Source: Pseudomonadota bacterium (lineage in GTDB: Bacteria; Pseudomonadota; Gammaproteobacteria; Enterobacterales; Enterobacteriaceae). From it: a DNA stretch of 8,369 bases. The position numbers and the translations under genes are program-made. Each line of letters starts with the position of its first letter. The first letter of the stretch is position 1. Shown here one piece after another: positions 5,449-8,369 of this stretch. The DNA is taken from assembly GCA_023425455.1 (NCBI GenBank), contig JAFACP010000115.1, positions 1 through 8,369 on the forward strand. Reading direction: 5' to 3'. A model generated the notes under the pieces. It was not told where the DNA came from, searched no databases, and saw nothing but the letters and a program-made list of their open reading frames with translations.

Positions 5449-6936
5449 ATGGAAAAATCATCGGCTTATCAGACACTCACCCACACCTTCCAGCGTCTCT
5501 CCCGCTTCTCGCATCTCGCCGCCATCGCCGGCTGGGATATGTTCACCATGATGCCGCCTGGCGGCAGCAGCGCGCGTGGTGAAGCGCTGGCCGAGATGAG
5601 CGTGCTGCAGCACCAGATCCTGACCGATAAAAAAGTGGGTGAATGGCTGGCTGCTGCGGAGGATGAGGAGCTGAATGATGTCGAGCAGGCCAACCTGCGC
5701 GAAATGGCGCGCCAGTATCAGCAGGCTTCGCTGCTGCCGGCGTCGCTGGTGGAGGCCAAATCGCTGGCCGGCAGCAAATGCGAACATGCCTGGCGCACGC
5801 AGCGGCCCGCCAATGACTGGCAGGGTTTTTCCGCCAACCTGAAAGAGGTGGTCAGACTGAGTCGCGAAGAGGCGCGCCTGAGAGCAGACGCCAAAGGTTG
5901 CTCACCGTACGACGCGCTGCTGGATATTTTCGAGCCGGATATGACCAGCGCCCGCCTTGATACGCTGTTTGGCGACATGAAATGCTGGCTGCCTGATCTG
6001 CTGGAAAAGGTAGTGGCAAAACAGGCCCGGACCGCCTTTGTTCCGCCGCAAGGCCCCTTCCCGACGGCAACGCAGCGTGAACTGGGGCTGGAAGCCATGA
6101 CGCTGCTGGGCTTCGACTTTAACGGCGGTCGTCTTGACGTCAGCGCGCATCCGTTCTGTGGCGGCGTTCCGCAAGATGTGCGCATCACCACGCGTTATGA
6201 CGAGAATGAACTGCTGAGCGCGCTGTTTGGCGTCATTCACGAAACCGGGCACGCACGCTATGAACAGAACCTGCCGCGCGCGTGGGCAGGCCAGCCTGTC
6301 GCGCAGGCCCGTTCCACGGCGATCCACGAATCCCAGAGCCTGTTCTTTGAGATGCAACTGGGGCGCAGCAATGCCTTCCTCAAACAGCTTCTTCCTGCCG
6401 TGCATGCCCGCTTCGGCAGCCAGGCGGCCTTCAGTGAAGAGAACTTTATCGCCTGGAACCAGCGCGTGAAGCCGGGTTATATTCGCGTCGACGCCGATGA
6501 AGTGAGCTACCCTGCCCACGTAGTGCTGCGCTATGAGATCGAGCGCGCCTTGATCAATGGCGATATCGAAGTGGATGACATCCCGGCGCTGTGGGATGAG
6601 AAAATGCAGGCCTGGCTTGGGTTATCCACCAAAGACAATTACCGCAACGGCTGTATGCAGGATATCCACTGGACCGACGGTGGCTTTGGTTACTTCCCGT
6701 CATATACCCTTGGGGCGATGTATGCCGCCCAGCTGTTCCATGCCGCCAACAGCGCGCTGCCGGGGCTGCAGGCGTCGATTGCTGACGGCGATTTCTCCGC
6801 GCTCTTCGACTGGCTGCGACAGAATATCTGGCAGCACGGCAGCCGCTTTAGCACCTCGCAGCTGATTACCCAGGCGACCGGGGAAGATCTCAACATCCGC
6901 TATTTCCGCGAGCATCTGACGTCACGCTACCTGTAA
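5449..6936 (+). CDS. Family M32 metallocarboxypeptidase (thermostable carboxypeptidase Taq type)
   Basis: Predicted cytoplasmic zinc carboxypeptidase that removes C-terminal amino acids from peptides, with broad specificity in characterised M32 enzymes. The 495 residues are a full family length. Diagnostic motifs are in order: HPF (234-236), DVRITTRY (243-250), the zinc motif HETGH (264-268), the third zinc ligand in HESQS (E294, 26 residues after H268 as in archaeal M32 enzymes), IRVDADE (345-351) and GYFPSYTLG (414-422). All metal ligands and the catalytic E265 are intact. No signal peptide. ATG 5449 has AAGGAA (5435-5440) eight bases upstream. An intrinsic terminator follows at 6945-6969, so it is probably a single-gene unit. 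A decayed fragment of a sister copy lies at 4361-4407. Its biological role in enterobacteria is poorly defined; peptide turnover is the inference. Confidence 0.95.
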   Translation: MEKSSAYQTLTHTFQRLSRFSHLAAIAGWDMFTMMPPGGSSARGEALAEMSVLQHQILTDKKVGEWLAAAEDEELNDVEQANLREMARQYQQASLLPASLVEAKSLAGSKCEHAWRTQRPANDWQGFSANLKEVVRLSREEARLRADAKGCSPYDALLDIFEPDMTSARLDTLFGDMKCWLPDLLEKVVAKQARTAFVPPQGPFPTATQRELGLEAMTLLGFDFNGGRLDVSAHPFCGGVPQDVRITTRYDENELLSALFGVIHETGHARYEQNLPRAWAGQPVAQARSTAIHESQSLFFEMQLGRSNAFLKQLLPAVHARFGSQAAFSEENFIAWNQRVKPGYIRVDADEVSYPAHVVLRYEIERALINGDIEVDDIPALWDEKMQAWLGLSTKDNYRNGCMQDIHWTDGGFGYFPSYTLGAMYAAQLFHAANSALPGLQASIADGDFSALFDWLRQNIWQHGSRFSTSQLITQATGEDLNIRYFREHLTSRYL

Positions 6937-6944
6937 TGCCATCC

Positions 6945-6969
6945 TGCCGGAGATCGCTCCGGCACTTTT
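6945..6969 (+). terminator. Intrinsic terminator of the M32 gene
   Basis: Perfect 8-bp stem TGCCGGAG / CTCCGGCA with an ATCG tetraloop, followed after one C by TTTT, eight bases past the stop codon. The T-run is short but the stem is strong. Confidence 0.85.
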
Positions 6970-7092
6970 CCCAACCTGACAGCAATATGATTTTACGCAT
7001 ATCCCTGGGCGCTGCTGGCGTGTATTAATGCCTGACTGGTCTCACGGACAACCGCGTTAAAAGACCGGATATGATAATAAATAAAGGGATAA

Positions 7093-7635
7093 ATGATGAA
7101 AGGCATACTAAAAACTGTCGCGCTGGCCGCGCTGTGTATGGCGAGTCTTAACACCTTCGCCACCACAGATAATACCCCGGAAGAGGCTTACCAGGATATT
7201 ACCCGCTCTCTGGCCGACCTCCACCCCATCACGTTTCAGGCCCCTGCTGAAAAATACGCATTGCTGGTATTTATTGATAACCAGTGCAGCTACTGCAGCG
7301 ATGTGGTGAAAAACGTTGACAAGTACACCGATGCCGGGCTGACGCTGTCGTTTCTGACCGTCGCGCCCAACGCCATTCGTGATTCGGTCATTGAAGATAT
7401 GGGCCGCGTCTGGTGCTCAGCGGATAAGGTGAAGAGCCTGAAGAATGCGATGGCGGGTTTTTTACCCGGCAATGATACATCGCCAGCCTGTTCAGAACTG
7501 GTGGCGCGTCAATCCGCGCTGGCGGAAAGACTGGGTATCAACGTGACGCCGTTTATGGTTGTGATAGAGCCGCAATCACGCGCGATTGTTGGCAGTCAGC
7601 CCCCGGACGCCATTCTCGCTACGCTGAATAAATAA
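7093..7635 (+). CDS. Exported DsbC-like thioredoxin-fold protein lacking the dimerisation domain
   Basis: Predicted periplasmic thiol-disulfide protein of 180 residues. A signal peptide (MKGILKTVALAALCMASLNTFA, cleavage about 23/24) is followed by one thioredoxin-fold domain with the redox motif C65-S-Y-C68 in FIDNQCSYC and a Thr-Pro cis-proline loop (T152-P153). The segment VWCSADK through PACSE (C108 and C133) mirrors the second, structural disulfide region of DsbC, so the DsbC/DsbG branch is a better fit than DsbA. DsbC has about 60 residues of N-terminal dimerisation domain that are absent here, so a monomer with oxidase- or reductase-like behaviour is possible. AAGGGA (7084-7089) is three bases from ATG 7093 and six from ATG 7096, so the second ATG may be the true start. 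Terminators on both sides make it a single-gene unit; TATGATAAT (7070-7078) is a candidate -10 with a poor -35. Confidence 0.9.
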   Translation: MMKGILKTVALAALCMASLNTFATTDNTPEEAYQDITRSLADLHPITFQAPAEKYALLVFIDNQCSYCSDVVKNVDKYTDAGLTLSFLTVAPNAIRDSVIEDMGRVWCSADKVKSLKNAMAGFLPGNDTSPACSELVARQSALAERLGINVTPFMVVIEPQSRAIVGSQPPDAILATLNK

Positions 7636-7643
7636 CCGCCCTG

Positions 7644-7685
7644 GCGTACGAACGCGCCGCAAGGACGGCGTTCGTACGCGCTTTT
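7644..7685 (+). terminator. Strong intrinsic terminator after the DsbC-like gene
   Basis: An 11-bp perfect stem GCGTACGAACG (7644-7654) / CGTTCGTACGC (7669-7679) is continued by CCG/CGG (7657-7659 with 7666-7668) after a 2-base bulge, with a CAAGGA loop, then GC and TTTT (7682-7685). It insulates asr from upstream transcription. Confidence 0.9.
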
Positions 7686-7694
7686 CTGCCGTTG

Positions 7695-7708
7695 TACATT
7701 CCGTTACA
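7695..7708 (+). promoter_or_regulatory. RstA box upstream of asr
   Basis: TACATTCCGTTACA agrees with the RstA box TACATNTNGTTACA (consensus from memory) at all fixed positions but one (C in place of the central T). It is placed about 42 bases upstream of the asr -10. RstA, the response regulator of RstBA, is a known activator of asr under acid stress in E. coli, so this is very probably its site. PhoB is also reported to act on asr, but I see no clear Pho box here. Confidence 0.75.
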
Positions 7709-7750
7709 CGCCGATACCAATCACTTACGGAAACCCCGAATTTACAGCGA

Positions 7751-7756
7751 TATAGT
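7751..7756 (+). promoter_or_regulatory. asr -10 element and leader
   Basis: TATAGT matches the -10 consensus at five of six positions. No good -35 exists at 16-18 bp spacing, as expected for a promoter needing RstA. Transcription would start near 7763, giving a leader of about 50 nt that contains a small CCCC/GGGG hairpin (7768-7780) ahead of the ribosome site. Position and function are inferred. Confidence 0.55.
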
Positions 7757-7812
7757 TAGTTCAACGGCCCCGCAGTGGGGTTAAATGAAAAGCCAAATTC
7801 GAGGGTATGAGA

Positions 7813-8067
7813 ATGAAAAAAGTATTAGCTCTGGTTGTTGCCGCTGCTATGGGTCTGTCTTCTGCCGCGTTCGCTGCTGAAACAACCGCCACCCCGGCAG
7901 CAGCGCCAGCTGCAACCACTACCGCTGCACCAGCAAAAGTGGTTCACCATAAGAAACATCACAAGGCTGCAGCGACCACTGAACAGAAAGCGCAGGCTGC
8001 TAAAAAGCATCACAAGAAAGTAGTGAAACACACTGCCGCTAAACCGGCTGCTCAGCCAGCTGCGTAA
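7813..8067 (+). CDS. asr: Acid shock protein Asr precursor
   Basis: Small basic periplasmic protein induced by low pH, thought to protect the envelope. The start is taken at ATG 7813 (MKKVLALVV), because GAGGG (7801-7805) is seven bases upstream and this matches E. coli Asr; ATG 7807 is too close to that site. The 84-residue precursor has a signal peptide cleaved after A-F-A (about residue 21). The mature part is almost entirely Ala, Lys, His, Thr, Pro and Gln, with HHKKHHKAA and KKHHKKV-type blocks and the C-terminal KPAAQPAA of Asr. The E. coli precursor is 102 residues from memory, so this version has fewer Lys/His repeat units. Controlled by an upstream RstA box and closed by a strong terminator. 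Confidence 0.95.
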   Translation: MKKVLALVVAAAMGLSSAAFAAETTATPAAAPAATTTAAPAKVVHHKKHHKAAATTEQKAQAAKKHHKKVVKHTAAKPAAQPAA

Positions 8068-8082
8068 GAGTCCATCTTAAAC

Positions 8083-8145
8083 CGTGCCGAATAAGGCACG
8101 TGGTACACCGGCGCTGAACAGATACACGATCGGCGCCGTTTTTTT
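8083..8145 (+). terminator. Double-hairpin intrinsic terminator of asr
   Basis: A first stem CGTGCC (8083-8088) / GGCACG (8095-8100) with a 6-base loop is followed by a second CGGCGC (8109-8114) / GCGCCG (8133-8138) with an 18-base loop, leading straight into seven T (8139-8145). It lies only 13 bases before the ydgU start codon. Confidence 0.85.
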
Positions 8146-8158
8146 ATCCGGAGGGCGT

Positions 8159-8242
8159 ATGCTGCGACGCTATCGGTTTGAGCTCATTCTTATCCTGCTG
8201 CTTTTATGCGTGCTTATCGCCAGTCATTTTTATCTTTCCTGA
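8159..8242 (+). CDS. ydgU: 27-residue single-span membrane peptide YdgU
   Basis: ATG 8159 to TGA 8240-8242 encodes MLRRYRFELILILLLLCVLI followed by ASHFYLS: a short basic N-terminus and one hydrophobic membrane span. Composition, length and place between asr and ydgD match E. coli YdgU, which is known as a small membrane protein of unknown function. The ribosome site GGAGGG (8150-8155) is strong but unusually close to the ATG (three bases). It lies right behind the asr terminator, so expression depends on readthrough or on a promoter inside the asr 3' region. Confidence 0.85.
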   Translation: MLRRYRFELILILLLLCVLIASHFYLS

Positions 8243-8285
8243 ATGTAGTTCGCTGATTTTACTCCCACTTTAGTGCTGCCCCGTC

Positions 8286-8291
8286 TATAGT
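8286..8291 (+). promoter_or_regulatory. Candidate -10 element for ydgD
   Basis: TATAGT, preceded by C (CTATAGT, similar to the RpoS-preferred CTATACT), lies 53 bases upstream of the ATG at 8345. No good -35 is present. Transcription would start near 8298. Confidence 0.3.
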
Positions 8292-8344
8292 ATTTTCATC
8301 GGGTTCACGTTTAATAATCATAATTACCCCCACCAGAGTGTGAT

Positions 8345-8369
8345 ATGCATAAATCTGTTGCGTTGTTAC
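8345..8369 (+). CDS. ydgD: Start of ydgD (predicted exported serine protease), cut by window edge
   Basis: Only eight codons are present (MHKSVALL), then the window ends. The Lys at position 3 followed by hydrophobic residues is compatible with the start of a signal peptide. The assignment rests mainly on synteny: in E. coli, asr and ydgU are followed on the same strand by ydgD, a trypsin-like putative periplasmic protease. The ribosome site is weak (AGAG about seven bases upstream). Confidence 0.5.

Noticed and set aside
5291..5476. A 61-codon minus-strand frame with a hydrophobic N-terminus that could look like a membrane peptide
   Set aside because: No convincing Shine-Dalgarno site, and its start lies inside the M32 coding region; hydrophobicity alone is weak evidence.
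5902..6519. A 205-codon minus-strand frame inside the M32 gene
   Set aside because: Shadow of the M32 coding sequence with an arginine-rich, domain-free translation; all M32 motifs are on the plus strand.
7045..7078. GGACA / TATGATAAT as a sigma-70 promoter of the DsbC-like gene
   Set aside because: The -10 looks fair, but the -35 is poor and the spacing is 19 or more, so it is mentioned in the gene entry and not called separately.

Overview
The window is chromosomal DNA from a member of the Enterobacteriaceae. Most of it is the core block known from E. coli as bioD2(ynfK) – mlc(dgsA) – ynfL – ynfM – asr – ydgU – ydgD, in that order and orientation, and the proteins can be recognised almost residue by residue. 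It is not E. coli itself. About 3.4 kb between ynfM and asr holds genes that, as far as I recall, E. coli lacks there, and many residues differ. A relative in the Enterobacter/Klebsiella/Leclercia group is the best guess. I cannot name a species.

Left part (1-2945, minus strand): the 5' part of bioD2 (dethiobiotin synthetase paralogue) runs off the left edge. Next comes mlc, the ROK-family glucose repressor, with a GTG start, an Mlc-type operator over its leader and a CRP-like site upstream. Then comes the LysR-type regulator ynfL. The MFS transporter ynfM (3067-4320) is divergent from ynfL across an AT-rich 120-bp gap, and is probably served by it.

Middle part (4321-7685, plus strand): this is the variable stretch. 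Right after ynfM lies a scar that matches the 5' coding region of a family M32 carboxypeptidase (34 of 36 aligned bases, both differences synonymous, with one 1-nt and one 27-nt gap). The complete M32 gene lies about 1.1 kb further on, at 5449-6936. Between scar and gene is a clearly AT-rich segment. It has a consensus extended -10 promoter, about 440 nt of potentially structured leader, and a gene for an unrecognised 91-residue protein with one C-terminal membrane segment. After the M32 gene and its terminator comes a single-gene unit for an exported DsbC-like catalytic domain (C-S-Y-C), closed by a strong terminator.

Right part (7686-8369, plus strand): the acid-shock gene asr has a near-consensus RstA box upstream. 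It is followed by a double-hairpin terminator, the 27-residue membrane peptide gene ydgU, and the first eight codons of what is by synteny ydgD.

The best candidates for something new are the M32 scar and what it implies about how the segment arrived, the orphan tail-anchored protein with its long leader, and the stand-alone DsbC-type domain. I see no phage, transposase, CRISPR, tRNA or rRNA.
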